Counted from the first letter of the stretch, positions 8,152 to 16,451 are shown. The stretch: 32,086 nucleotides of DNA from Chitinophaga sp. GbtcB8 (GCF_019091455.1 NZ_JAGXJN010000019.1:103514-135599), one strand, 5' to 3'. Notes: generated by a model not told the origin, from the letters alone. Translations and numbers: made by a program.

Positions 8152-9867
8152 TTAATGCATGGAAAAATACTCTGCTATAGGACCTAGTGCCAGCGCAGGG
8201 AAGTACGACAGCGCATTAATGATAATGATCACTGCAAAGGTCATTACCCCAAAAGTGAGCGAATCTGTTTTTAAGGTGCCTGCAGCTGCCGGTATGAATT
8301 TTTTGTTGGCCATTAGTCCTGCAATGGCTACAGGTCCTATAATGGGCAGAAAGCGGCCCAGGATCAGGATAAAGCCCGTGCTTACATTCCAGAAAATGTT
8401 ATTATCGCCCAAGCCTTCAAACCCGGAACCGTTATTGGCGTTGGAAGAAGTGTATTCATACAGCATTTCAGAGAAACCATGATAACCCGGGTTATTTAAC
8501 CAGGCCGATGGTTTCACCGCCCAGTCGGCCTCCGGATGATGTGCAAGAATGAAAGAAGATAATGCCGTACCTGCCAGTATCAGGAAGGGTGATAACAGGG
8601 TAATAAGCGCAGCTATTTTTATTTCACGCGCTTCCAGCTTATGGCCCATGAACTCCGGCGTACGGCCTACCATAAGGCCGGATATAAACACGGCCATAAT
8701 AATGTAGATGTAGTAGTTCAGGAAGCCCACCCCGCAGCCGCCATAAAAGCTGTTCACCATCATGCCCAGCATTTGCATTAAACCGCTAAGCGGCATGGTG
8801 CTGTCGTGCATAGCATTTACAGAACCGGTAGAGATAATGGTGGTGAGTATGCTCCAATACGCAGATCCCGCAGGACCAAACCGTACTTCCTTACCTTCCA
8901 TGGCGCCCGTAGGCTGTGCTATGCCCATGTGTGCAATGGCAGGGCTGCCATGTATTTCCGTAATGATGGTTGGTATCACTAAACAGAGCATGCCCAGTGT
9001 CATGATGCTGAAAACCACGTACGCAAACTTTTTGCGGTTTATGAAAAAGCCCAGCGCAAAGATCATGGCTATGGGCAGCACTACCTGCGCTACCATTTCC
9101 GTGATGTAGGTAATGTAGTTGGGATTTTCCAGCGGGTGTGCAGCGTTGGCGCCAAACCAGCCACCACCATTGGTGCCCAGATGTTTAATGGCTATCATGG
9201 CTGCAGCCGGGCCGCGGGATACATTTACCGTATCGCCCTGCAGGCTTACATAGGCGTCTTTGCCTTTGTAGCTGGCAGGAGTACCGTTAAAGGCCAGTAT
9301 AATGGCAATAACAATAGATAGCGGTAATAAAATGCGGGTGATGGTTTTTACAAAAAAGTCCCAGAAGTTACCCAGCTTACTGGTGGTTTTATCTTTTAGT
9401 GCTTTTAATACTACTATCAGTGAAGCTATACCGGTGGCGGCGCTTACAAAGTGCAGGAACTCCAGCACAAACAGCTGGGTGAAATAAGTTACCCCGCTTT
9501 CACCGGAATAGTGCTGCAGGTTACAGTTCACCACAAAGCTGATGGCGGTGTTAAAGGCCAGGTCCGGTGTTTGGCCGGGATTGCCATCCGGGTTCAGGGG
9601 CAGCTTGTCCTGGAACAGCAGTGCAAAAAACGCATATACAAACCATAGCAGGTTAATGGTCAGCAGCGCTTTCAGGTGCTGCTTCCAGTTCATTTCCTCT
9701 TTAGGATTAATGCCGGATAGTTTGTAGAACAGGCGTTCTATTGGCGCCATAAGATCTGACCAGGTTCTTTCTCCCTTAAATACTTTGGCTATGTATTTCC
9801 CTAAAGGCCAGGCCAGTAGTAGTGTAAGTGCATAGGTGATAATTACGCCTAAAATTTCTGTTGTCAT
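8152..9867 (-). CDS. kdpA: K+-transporting ATPase subunit A (K+ channel-like)
   Basis: This 571-residue protein is the K+-translocating inner-membrane subunit, related to the superfamily of K+ transporters with four degenerate selectivity-filter repeats. Recognisable KdpA stretches include the N-terminal LGKYIAKVFKGERTW and MNWKQHLKALLTINL, NTAISFVVNCNLQHYSGE (first filter region), LGTNGGGWFGANAAHPLENP (second), GSVNAMHDS and YGGCGVGFLNYY (third), then TSSNANNGSGFEGL (fourth). About ten hydrophobic helices are visible. It is slightly longer than the E. coli protein (557). It starts 24 bases after the kdpF stop and is plainly co-transcribed with kdpB and kdpC. Confidence 0.99.
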   Translation of the reverse strand: MTTEILGVIITYALTLLLAWPLGKYIAKVFKGERTWSDLMAPIERLFYKLSGINPKEEMNWKQHLKALLTINLLWFVYAFFALLFQDKLPLNPDGNPGQTPDLAFNTAISFVVNCNLQHYSGESGVTYFTQLFVLEFLHFVSAATGIASLIVVLKALKDKTTSKLGNFWDFFVKTITRILLPLSIVIAIILAFNGTPASYKGKDAYVSLQGDTVNVSRGPAAAMIAIKHLGTNGGGWFGANAAHPLENPNYITYITEMVAQVVLPIAMIFALGFFINRKKFAYVVFSIMTLGMLCLVIPTIITEIHGSPAIAHMGIAQPTGAMEGKEVRFGPAGSAYWSILTTIISTGSVNAMHDSTMPLSGLMQMLGMMVNSFYGGCGVGFLNYYIYIIMAVFISGLMVGRTPEFMGHKLEAREIKIAALITLLSPFLILAGTALSSFILAHHPEADWAVKPSAWLNNPGYHGFSEMLYEYTSSNANNGSGFEGLGDNNIFWNVSTGFILILGRFLPIIGPVAIAGLMANKKFIPAAAGTLKTDSLTFGVMTFAVIIIINALSYFPALALGPIAEYFSMH

Positions 9868-9891
9868 CTTCTTTCTTTTGGCTTGTTTGTT

Positions 9892-9972
9892 TTAAAACTT
9901 TTCGGGTTTCAGCAATACATATATCATGTACAGGAACACCCCTATGGCCAGGATAAATAATGCGTTCATCAT
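9892..9972 (-). CDS. kdpF: KdpF micro-protein (26 residues)
   Basis: This single-helix micro-protein begins MMNALFILAIGVFLYMIYV and ends LLKPEKF, the characteristic KdpF C-terminus. In E. coli KdpF is a small lipid-like subunit stabilising the KdpABC complex. It lies immediately before kdpA on the same strand, 24 bases from that start. Two adjacent ATG codons (9972 and 9969) could serve as start. It is short enough for automated gene callers to miss. The assignment rests on size, hydrophobic pattern, the terminal YVLLKPEKF and position. Confidence 0.93.
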   Translation of the reverse strand: MMNALFILAIGVFLYMIYVLLKPEKF

Positions 9973-9984
9973 AGTCTTTAGCTG

Positions 9985-10068
9985 TTATATGCGGTCGAAA
10001 TAATCAATTGAGCGGAAGAACAATACAAAACAGGCCAGGCCTGCGAGTAATAAAAGAATGGTAAACAT
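9985..10068 (-). CDS. Putative 27-residue single-pass membrane protein preceding kdpF
   Basis: A 27-codon frame starts MFTILLLLAGLACFVLF and ends FRSIDYFDRI. It is one hydrophobic helix followed by a charged, aromatic tail, built much like KdpF. It stops 12 bases before the kdpF start and is the first frame of the kdp block. The same frame extends upstream to an ATG at 10185, but that extension is not hydrophobic and would run through the inverted repeats and the candidate promoter, so the short form is preferred. I recall similar tiny frames in front of kdpF in related genomes but cannot verify it here. It could be a second small pump subunit or a regulatory peptide. Confidence 0.6.
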   Translation of the reverse strand: MFTILLLLAGLACFVLFFRSIDYFDRI

Positions 10069-10115
10069 GATGATGTATATTTTAATTAGTGGTACCGTTG
10101 TTACGGGCAGGTAAA

Positions 10116-10131
10116 AGCTATTGTAGTGCCA
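10116..10131 (-). promoter_or_regulatory. Candidate sigma-54 type (-24/-12) promoter for the kdp block
   Basis: On the minus strand the bases read TGGCACTACAATAGCT. This gives the invariant GG and GC of -24/-12 promoters with exactly 10 bases between them, and one mismatch to TGGCAC-N5-TTGCW. The predicted start would fall near 10105, about 37 bases before the micro-ORF. No Bacteroidota-type TAnnTTTG element was found in this gap. This is a pattern match only. Confidence 0.4.
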
Positions 10132-10164
10132 GGGTTGGCATGCAGGGTTTGAAATGATGGGTAA

Positions 10165-10268
10165 GCAATTGATAGTCAATTGCAAAACCGGGGATAAGGT
10201 TTAGGGCAGGTGAAAAGGTGCATGAAGGAACCATGCAGAAACGGAAGGGTGATTGCAGAAAATGCAAT
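10165..10268. promoter_or_regulatory. Three perfect inverted repeats between the kdp block and the TPR gene
   Basis: Three symmetrical sites lie in this divergent intergenic region: GCAATTGatagtCAATTGC (10165-10183), TGCATG-N7-CATGCA (10219-10237) and ATTGCA-N5-TGCAAT (10252-10268). The first is centred roughly 70 bases upstream of the predicted kdp start, a plausible place for an activator. ATTGCA recurs in the first and third. Short palindromes also arise by chance, so a regulatory role is only suggested. Confidence 0.4.
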
Positions 10269-10330
10269 GATCGTGGGATAACACATTTGTATTTTTTACC
10301 ATATCTTAATGCCCCAATTCAAGAGTACCT

Positions 10331-11377
10331 ATGGAAGTAAATGACAACATTCCTGCGCAGGGGACGGCGGGGAATAATGGATGCCAGAAATGCGGCACAC
10401 CATCCTATGAAGAAGGTTATAAAATAAGATTATGCGCCCCCTGCCGCCGCGGGCTAAGCCGTTATCCCATTAAGAAAGAAGTATTATGGGCAGCCCTGGG
10501 CGTGGGTTTGCTGGTATTATTCTCCCTGGTCAAGTTTCCGAAGTCCTTTACCGCCGGCCTCAATTATGAGCGGGCGTTAAAGCTGGAAGAGCAGCATAAG
10601 TATATGAGCGCAGAAGTGGCGCTGCGGCAAACACTAAAAGATTATCCGGAATACCTGCAGGGCGCCTGCCACTACATGATTGCGGCTTATTATAATGACC
10701 ACCTCGTAGAAGCGGACAGCGCGCGGGAACATTGGGCCGGCAAAACATTCAACAACGAAAAAGAGCTGATTGAACAGGTGAATAAAGTATTAGGCGGTTT
10801 TAAAAACTACAGCTTTAAGGATAGTTCCTTTCACTTTGTACGGGATAGCCTCAGGAACGATAACATAGCTTACCAGACGGCTTTAAAGCAGTATGTGCAG
10901 CAGCACCCGGAAGATAACCTGGCAAATTATTTATTGGCCGACCAATATTTTGATACACACGAATATGCCGCTGCCGATAGTCTTTGCGACCAGGTATTAA
11001 CAGCTGCACCGGACTTTCAACCGGCATATAGCTTGCTGGCCGCCGCTTACCGGGAAGAAAAACAATATGAAAAAGCTACTAAGGTATGTAACCAGCTGCT
11101 AAAGCTTAATGCAGAATCTGTAGTTGCACACACTTCACTGGTCAGGATATTCATAAAGCAAAAGCTGGACAAACAGGCCCTTGAAAAAGCACAATATAGC
11201 TATAGCCTGGCGCCGGATGACCCTTCAGCCATGCAGGCGCTTGCGCTGGCCTATCATTTCAACAGGCAAACCAAAGAGCGCGATGCCCTGATGGCCCGGT
11301 TAAAACACAATGCCGATACCAACGGGTTAGCGACCCTGCAAGGGGTTATTGCCGGTACTATTACTTACAGAGATTAA
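10331..11377 (+). CDS. Zinc-ribbon, single-pass membrane, TPR protein
   Basis: This 348-residue protein begins with a zinc-ribbon-like pair CQKCGTPSYEEGYKIRLCAPC (about residues 18-40, two CxxC motifs). One membrane helix follows at about 53-70 (VLWAALGVGLLVLFSLV), then a helical region with tetratricopeptide-like repeats, for example at about 195-225 (LANYLLADQYFDTHEYAAADSLCDQVL), 230-260 (AYSLLAAAYREEKQYEKATKVCNQLL) and 265-300. The TPR part probably faces away from the zinc ribbon and binds protein partners. It is followed by a metalloprotease gene 10 bases later, so the two are likely co-transcribed. It diverges from the kdp block. No specific function is recognised. Confidence 0.8.
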   Translation: MEVNDNIPAQGTAGNNGCQKCGTPSYEEGYKIRLCAPCRRGLSRYPIKKEVLWAALGVGLLVLFSLVKFPKSFTAGLNYERALKLEEQHKYMSAEVALRQTLKDYPEYLQGACHYMIAAYYNDHLVEADSAREHWAGKTFNNEKELIEQVNKVLGGFKNYSFKDSSFHFVRDSLRNDNIAYQTALKQYVQQHPEDNLANYLLADQYFDTHEYAAADSLCDQVLTAAPDFQPAYSLLAAAYREEKQYEKATKVCNQLLKLNAESVVAHTSLVRIFIKQKLDKQALEKAQYSYSLAPDDPSAMQALALAYHFNRQTKERDALMARLKHNADTNGLATLQGVIAGTITYRD

Positions 11378-11387
11378 TGTATTCAAT

Positions 11388-11924
11388 ATGTTTTTTGTTC
11401 CAGGTATTATAATTACGATCGTTACTTTTCCCGGTGTGGTAGCACATGAGCTGGCCCACCAGCTGTTTTGCCGTTTATGCGGGGTAGCCGTATTTGAAGT
11501 AAAATATTTCCAGCCTGCCAACCCCGCCGGTTATGTGATCCATGAACCGGTACGGAATCCTGTGCACCAGCTATGGATAGGCATCGGGCCTTTTATTGTG
11601 AACACTTTGCTGGCAGTTATTATTGCCTTCCCGGCTGCCATACCGGTCATGAAATTCAGCAGCGGTAATGCGTTGGATTATCTTTTGCTGTACCTGTCTA
11701 TTTCTATTGGTATGCATGCTTTTCCCAGCATCGGCGATGCGCAAACCATGTGGAATACGCTGTGGCATGGTGAGGATACGCCGAAATGGCTAAAGGTGGT
11801 AACAGTGCCGGTGGTAGGCATTATTTATGCCGGCGCAATGGGCTCCTTTTTCTGGTTAGATCTGTTCTACGGAATGGGCGTTTCCCTGGGGCTGCCGGTG
11901 TTGCTGATAAAATTGATGGCGTAA
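11388..11924 (+). CDS. Small membrane zinc metalloprotease-like protein (HExxH)
   Basis: The protein is about 178 residues with several membrane segments and the zinc-binding motif HELAH within the first helical region (VVAHELAHQLFCRL), the layout of small site-2-protease-like or DUF3267-type families. NPVHQLWIGIGPF and later GDAQTMWN are further conserved-looking segments; which residue is the third zinc ligand is unclear. I chose the ATG at 11388 because it leaves a 10-base gap after the TPR gene and puts the metal site in the expected first segment. An in-frame ATG at 11349 would overlap the TPR gene by 29 bases. Substrates are unknown; acting with the TPR protein is inferred from adjacency. 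It ends 6 bases from the convergent toxin gene. Confidence 0.78.
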   Translation: MFFVPGIIITIVTFPGVVAHELAHQLFCRLCGVAVFEVKYFQPANPAGYVIHEPVRNPVHQLWIGIGPFIVNTLLAVIIAFPAAIPVMKFSSGNALDYLLLYLSISIGMHAFPSIGDAQTMWNTLWHGEDTPKWLKVVTVPVVGIIYAGAMGSFFWLDLFYGMGVSLGLPVLLIKLMA

Positions 11925-11930
11925 GCTTAT

Positions 11931-12278
11931 TTATGGCAATTGTGTCAATATCTCCTGCACCTTGGTTTTTAAAACAGGCAGATCATCAATGATCACCTGC
12001 CATATCAGCTGCGCATCTATTCCAAAGTATTCATGCACAAGGATATGCCGGAGGCCAATGATCTGGCGCCATTCAATATCGGAGAACCGTTCGCGGGTGG
12101 GCACTGTAACCAGGTTAGCCGCTTCGCCAATAATTTCAATTTGTTTAATGGATGCGAAACGCATCATGGAGTTGGTAATAAAATCGGGGAAAGTTTGGTT
12201 GATGGTATAGTTTTCTATTTCCGTTATGGCTTCCAGTATATGCAACAATCGTTGCTTATCGCCCATGTTACCTTTCAT
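11931..12278 (-). CDS. hepT: HepT-type (DUF86) ribonuclease toxin
   Basis: This 115-residue all-helical protein carries the HepT active-site signature R-x4-H-x-Y at R77, H82 and Y84 (LRHILVHEYF). In characterised pairs this HEPN-domain RNase cleaves RNA and is silenced when the partner nucleotidyltransferase adds AMP to the Tyr. It overlaps the end of the antitoxin gene by 11 bases, with a second in-frame ATG at 12266 just past the overlap, so translation is probably coupled. The gene order is antitoxin then toxin. Similar pairs are common in bacterial accessory DNA, but nothing else here marks this as an island. Confidence 0.9.
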   Translation of the reverse strand: MKGNMGDKQRLLHILEAITEIENYTINQTFPDFITNSMMRFASIKQIEIIGEAANLVTVPTRERFSDIEWRQIIGLRHILVHEYFGIDAQLIWQVIIDDLPVLKTKVQEILTQLP

Positions 12279-12561
12279 AGATCAATTGCTTGTCTGCATT
12301 GATGAAAGGCAATAAATGCTGCGATAATGCCTGGTTGGATACCAGGTCCACCTGGCGGTGCAGCTTATCTTCCAGGTCCAGCTTCATTTTTACAAAACCT
12401 AAGCCAATATGTGTAGTGTAATCCAGCTCCACCAATATATCCAGGTCGCTTTTAGCATCTGCTTCATTCCTGGCATAGGATCCAAAAATGAAAGCTTTCT
12501 TCACAGGTTTATCTGCAAAGTACTGCCGGATGACTTGAATATCTTGCTGGCTGAGCTTCAT
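12268..12561 (-). CDS. mntA: MntA-type minimal nucleotidyltransferase antitoxin
   Basis: This 97-residue minimal nucleotidyltransferase has the GS-x10-DxD catalytic motif at G27-S28 and D39/D41 (FIFGSYARNEADAKSDLDIL), plus a later candidate third Asp at D72 (RQVDLVS). All key residues appear present. By family precedent it adds AMP to the HepT Tyr and neutralises the toxin. It precedes hepT with an 11-base overlap and starts 31 bases after the SNF2 helicase stop on the same strand, so all three could share a transcript, though the pair may have its own promoter. Confidence 0.9.
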   Translation of the reverse strand: MKLSQQDIQVIRQYFADKPVKKAFIFGSYARNEADAKSDLDILVELDYTTHIGLGFVKMKLDLEDKLHRQVDLVSNQALSQHLLPFINADKQLIYER

Positions 12562-12592
12562 ATATCAAATTTAAGGCTTTTTCCTGAGCGAT

Positions 12593-15500
12593 CTAACTGA
12601 ACAAATACAGCACATCCTCTTTAGACAGCTTCTTAATAAAGCCGGTATCATCGGCAATAATATCTTTTACCAAAGATTTCTTGCGCTCCTGCAGCTGTAA
12701 GATCTTTTCCTCCACCGTATCCTTACAGATCATGCGGTAGGCAAAAATGTTCTTGGTTTGGCCAATACGGTGGGTACGGACAATGGCCTGCTGTTCTACA
12801 GCGGGGTTCCACCAGGGATCTACAATATATACATAGTCGGCAGCAGTAAGGTTCAAACCCACGCCACCGGCTTTCAGGGAGATCAGGAATACACGGCACT
12901 CCTCGTTATTCTGGAAGTTCTGGATAGCGCGCTCCCTTTCTATGGTGCTGGTGCTGCCGTCAAAATATTCAAACGGAATTTTAAGATGCTGCAGGCGGTC
13001 TTTAATAAGCGCCAGCATACCCAGGAACTGGGAAAACACCAGCACCTTGTGGTTGCTGATATTCTCAGACATTTCCCGTGTAAGCTCATGCAGCTTTACA
13101 GAGTGGTTCGGATACTGCTCTGATTCATTCAGGATAGCCGGTGAATCGCAGATCTGGCGCAGCTTCATCAGGCCCTGCAAAATGGTAAGCTGGGAACGTT
13201 CCATACCCTGGTCTTCTATCACCCCTAAGATCTTGGAGCGGTAGGTATTGCGGTAAGCATCGTAAATATGGCGCTGCTCCGCATCCATTTCGCAGAAGAT
13301 CACAGTTTCTATTTTCTCCGGCAGCTCTTTGGCCACCTGCTCTTTGGTACGGCGTAATATGAACGGATAGATGAGCTTACGCAAATGATCTTTGCGCTCC
13401 TCATCCTGGAACTTATCAATAGGAGTGGCAAATTCATTCCTGAAAAAGTCTACACTCCCCAGCATACCGGGGTTCAGGAAGTTCATCTGCGCATAAATAT
13501 CAAAAGTATTGTTCTGCATGGGTGTACCGCTCAGCGCCAGGCGGTTCTTAGTATGCAGCAGCTGTGCCGCTTTGGTAACCTTGCTCTGCGGGTTCTTAAT
13601 GGCCTGGGATTCATCCAGCACCACATAGTCAAACTCCATTTTCATCAGCAGCTGCACATCACTGCGCAGGGTACCGTAAGTGGTGATGATAATATCTACC
13701 TTCTGCAGCTCTTCCGGGTTCTTCATGCGCGTAGGCCCATGATGAATATGGTAACGCATTTCAGGAGTGAACTTCTTGATCTCGTTCTCCCAGTTATAGA
13801 TCAGCGTAGTAGGACATACCACCAGCGCCAGACATTTATCGTTATGGGTATTTTTGTAATGCTGTACAAACGTAAGCGCCTGGATGGTTTTACCCAAACC
13901 CATGTCATCCGCCAGGATACCGCCCCACTTCACTTCATCCAGATAGTTAAGCCACTGGAAACCGCTTTCCTGGTAAGGGCGCAGATTGGCATTCAGGTTA
14001 TGGGGCAGGGAAACGTTGCGGATCTCATCAAACTGCAGCAACTTTTTACGCTTCTGCTCCAGCTCTATAACAATGGCCTCATCATCAATAAACTCAAACA
14101 GTTCATCAATAACGCTGAAGTTATATTTGCTTAGCTTAAGTCCTTTATCTTTTTCCTCGCCTATCTTAAACAGCAGGGAGTATTTACGCAGCCATTCTTC
14201 CGGCAGCAGGCCCAGGGAGCCATCTGCCAGCTGTACATAGTTCTGTTTATTAGCCAGCGCATGTTTGATATCCTTAATGCTTACACGCTGATCGCCATAC
14301 AGCACCTCTATCTGCGCATCAAACCAGTCAATGCCGGAGCTGATCTGCAGGTTCGTGACCGGCTTATGGGAATTGAACTTGAAGTTACGCAGGCCGTCAA
14401 AGCCAAACACGCGTACATTCATTTCCTTCAGCGCATCAAAGAACAGGAAGAACCAGTTGTTCTTCAGCGCTTCTTTGGAGCGCAGGTAAAAATAGTTGTT
14501 GTTGCTGGGCTGACTGAAATTGGTGTGCAGCGCCCGGATGCTTTCTACAAACTGCTCTTCCGCAGCTTTGTTCCGGTGAATAATGAGCACTTTGTTGCCT
14601 TCCTGCACTGTAATGCGGGTTTCATCATTCCACTCCACCTCATGCCCATGGTAGGCAAAGCCGGGTTGAATAATAAAGGTTTCGCCCATTTCTTTCAGGT
14701 ACACGCGGCTTTCCGGTAAAATATCATCTACCTCAGCCAGCAGGGAAGCATCAAACTGTATATCATATTGCCGGCTTAAGGGCAACAGGTAATCTTTTAA
14801 ATAAGTAGGCCATTCGGTTACGGGTATACGTAAGCGGCCGGTATTGCGGAACAGCTCCACATGCAATGCATCCTGCGGATTTTCAAACAGGTGCAGCATG
14901 CCCTTGTAAAGGAACAGCAGCGGGCTTTCCCACTCATTGTCCGTTACGTTCACCAGCTCACCTTCTATATTCACATAACAGGTGATCTCCACTTCCTTTT
15001 CGCCGGTATGGGTTTTAAACACGGGCAACAGGCGGCCGCCGGCTAATGCAATGGGCTGCAGGTTACGTGTTTTAAACGGCTGCCGGTTGGGTAACAGGAA
15101 CAGTAAGCCATGTTCTGCCATTTGCGGAAACAGCTTGGCCAGCTTGGGATGCATGTATTCCAGCATCAGCTCCTTGGTTTCCGTAGGCAGCTCTTCTGAA
15201 TTATCATGGGTAATATTTTCCCAGATGCCTGCAAAGGGCGAGTTCTTGCTCAGGTATTTACTTACCTCGCCTGACTGCAGCTTACGCACGGGCGAGATCA
15301 GCTCCCGGTCATGCTCTTTATACTGGTAAAAATCAATGTATTTGGTCAGGTCCAGCTTGTTCACCAGGGATACAAAACCATTCTGCTCCTCATTCACTTC
15401 ACCGCTTACCAGGTCCATCCGGAAAAAGGGATACAGGGGTTCATTGGCATTAAACACCACGCCTACACGCTGTGTAACCACAATGTCCGGCGGGGGCGGC

Positions 15501-16327
15501 GGGGGCGCCTGTTGTGCCCGGCCAGCCACAGGGGCTTCTACCCGCTTAATGCTGGGATCCAGCACACGCAGGAAGGGTTTGCCCTCCATGTAGGAAAAAG
15601 CAAACTTACCATCCAGGTTATCTGTAAGGGAGTAGCCGTAAATGGCCAGCAGCTTATTCTTTTCCTTATCCCAGTTGCGCAGGGTATCAAAATAAAAAGG
15701 CCCGTTGGCATTCAGCAATTGCAGGAACAGGGCCGTTTTGTGCTTACACAAGGGGTGCTCCGTTTCATCGCAAATGCAATGGGTATCAAAGTTGCGTTCC
15801 TCATTCCGCTGCAGGATGAGGGGATATTCCTGTCCATCCAGCTTCAGCAAAGCTTCTACCTTTTCATCTTTGGCGCTGCGGATCTGGATCTTATGATGTT
15901 TCAGTATTTTTTCTGCCTCTGCATAAAGCTCCGGGGAAGTGAGCAGCCTGATAGATTTGAGGTCAATAGACTTCATTTTTATCAGCGTATGTTGCTGATT
16001 GTAATGCGTTTCAAAACTATCAAAGTGGTTCTTGTCCAGCATTTCCTGTAGCTGGAACAGGGCTGCGGCCTCGTGCCGGCAAATATCCCCCAGGTTATAG
16101 GGGCACTGGCAGCGCACCGACATATTGCCGGTATCATGGTATTTGGCGATGGTAACTTTGTAGTAGTTGGCGTGCGTATCGCTCTTTACCCGGAAAGCGG
16201 CTGATCTAAGCACAGGATCGGCCTCCAGCAGCTCTACCCCGCCTGTAGAGAATATACGTTTCCCCCTCCGGATCACCTCATCGGTGCCGTTATTATAAAC
16301 GTATTTTAATAACTGGGGTAGTGACAT
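12593..16327 (-). CDS. SNF2-family DNA-dependent ATPase with two SWIM zinc fingers
   Basis: This 1244-residue cytoplasmic protein is of the bacterial SNF2/RapA-like class that moves along DNA or remodels protein-DNA complexes. The N-terminal part holds two SWIM-type CxC-xn-CxH motifs: C73/C75/C83/H85 and C184/C186/C194/H196. A proline run (APPPPPPPD) near residue 275 makes a linker. The ATPase occupies roughly 780-1244, with Walker A DDMGLGKT (K813), DESQ in motif II, LSGTPMQNN in motif III, and helicase-C motifs FSQFLGML and LKAGGVGLNLTAADYV. In this subfamily DESQ in place of DEAH is usual. It is probably monocistronic or leads the toxin-antitoxin pair. Its exact cellular role is unknown. 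Confidence 0.95.
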   Translation of the reverse strand: MSLPQLLKYVYNNGTDEVIRRGKRIFSTGGVELLEADPVLRSAAFRVKSDTHANYYKVTIAKYHDTGNMSVRCQCPYNLGDICRHEAAALFQLQEMLDKNHFDSFETHYNQQHTLIKMKSIDLKSIRLLTSPELYAEAEKILKHHKIQIRSAKDEKVEALLKLDGQEYPLILQRNEERNFDTHCICDETEHPLCKHKTALFLQLLNANGPFYFDTLRNWDKEKNKLLAIYGYSLTDNLDGKFAFSYMEGKPFLRVLDPSIKRVEAPVAGRAQQAPPPPPPDIVVTQRVGVVFNANEPLYPFFRMDLVSGEVNEEQNGFVSLVNKLDLTKYIDFYQYKEHDRELISPVRKLQSGEVSKYLSKNSPFAGIWENITHDNSEELPTETKELMLEYMHPKLAKLFPQMAEHGLLFLLPNRQPFKTRNLQPIALAGGRLLPVFKTHTGEKEVEITCYVNIEGELVNVTDNEWESPLLFLYKGMLHLFENPQDALHVELFRNTGRLRIPVTEWPTYLKDYLLPLSRQYDIQFDASLLAEVDDILPESRVYLKEMGETFIIQPGFAYHGHEVEWNDETRITVQEGNKVLIIHRNKAAEEQFVESIRALHTNFSQPSNNNYFYLRSKEALKNNWFFLFFDALKEMNVRVFGFDGLRNFKFNSHKPVTNLQISSGIDWFDAQIEVLYGDQRVSIKDIKHALANKQNYVQLADGSLGLLPEEWLRKYSLLFKIGEEKDKGLKLSKYNFSVIDELFEFIDDEAIVIELEQKRKKLLQFDEIRNVSLPHNLNANLRPYQESGFQWLNYLDEVKWGGILADDMGLGKTIQALTFVQHYKNTHNDKCLALVVCPTTLIYNWENEIKKFTPEMRYHIHHGPTRMKNPEELQKVDIIITTYGTLRSDVQLLMKMEFDYVVLDESQAIKNPQSKVTKAAQLLHTKNRLALSGTPMQNNTFDIYAQMNFLNPGMLGSVDFFRNEFATPIDKFQDEERKDHLRKLIYPFILRRTKEQVAKELPEKIETVIFCEMDAEQRHIYDAYRNTYRSKILGVIEDQGMERSQLTILQGLMKLRQICDSPAILNESEQYPNHSVKLHELTREMSENISNHKVLVFSQFLGMLALIKDRLQHLKIPFEYFDGSTSTIERERAIQNFQNNEECRVFLISLKAGGVGLNLTAADYVYIVDPWWNPAVEQQAIVRTHRIGQTKNIFAYRMICKDTVEEKILQLQERKKSLVKDIIADDTGFIKKLSKEDVLYLFS

Positions 16328-16382
16328 ATATTCCAGGCTTTATAAAACTAAAATATTTAGCAACTCGCTAAAAGGCAATCCA

Positions 16383-16390
16383 CAAAAGTA
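16383..16390 (-). promoter_or_regulatory. Candidate -7 element of the SNF2 helicase promoter
   Basis: The minus strand reads TACTTTTG, an exact TAnnTTTG Bacteroidota -7 box, 56 bases upstream of the helicase ATG in a 124-base intergenic gap. No clear TTG -33 box was found 19 bases upstream, so support is partial. Confidence 0.4.
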
Positions 16391-16451
16391 AGCAGAATTT
16401 TTGGAATGTGGAGGGTGGGTGCGAACAAGGCAATGGATCATCGGCCATCAA

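Noticed and set aside
10069..10185. Upstream extension of the micro-ORF to an ATG at 10185
   Set aside because: The added residues are not hydrophobic or family-like, and the extension would cover the candidate promoter and an inverted repeat.
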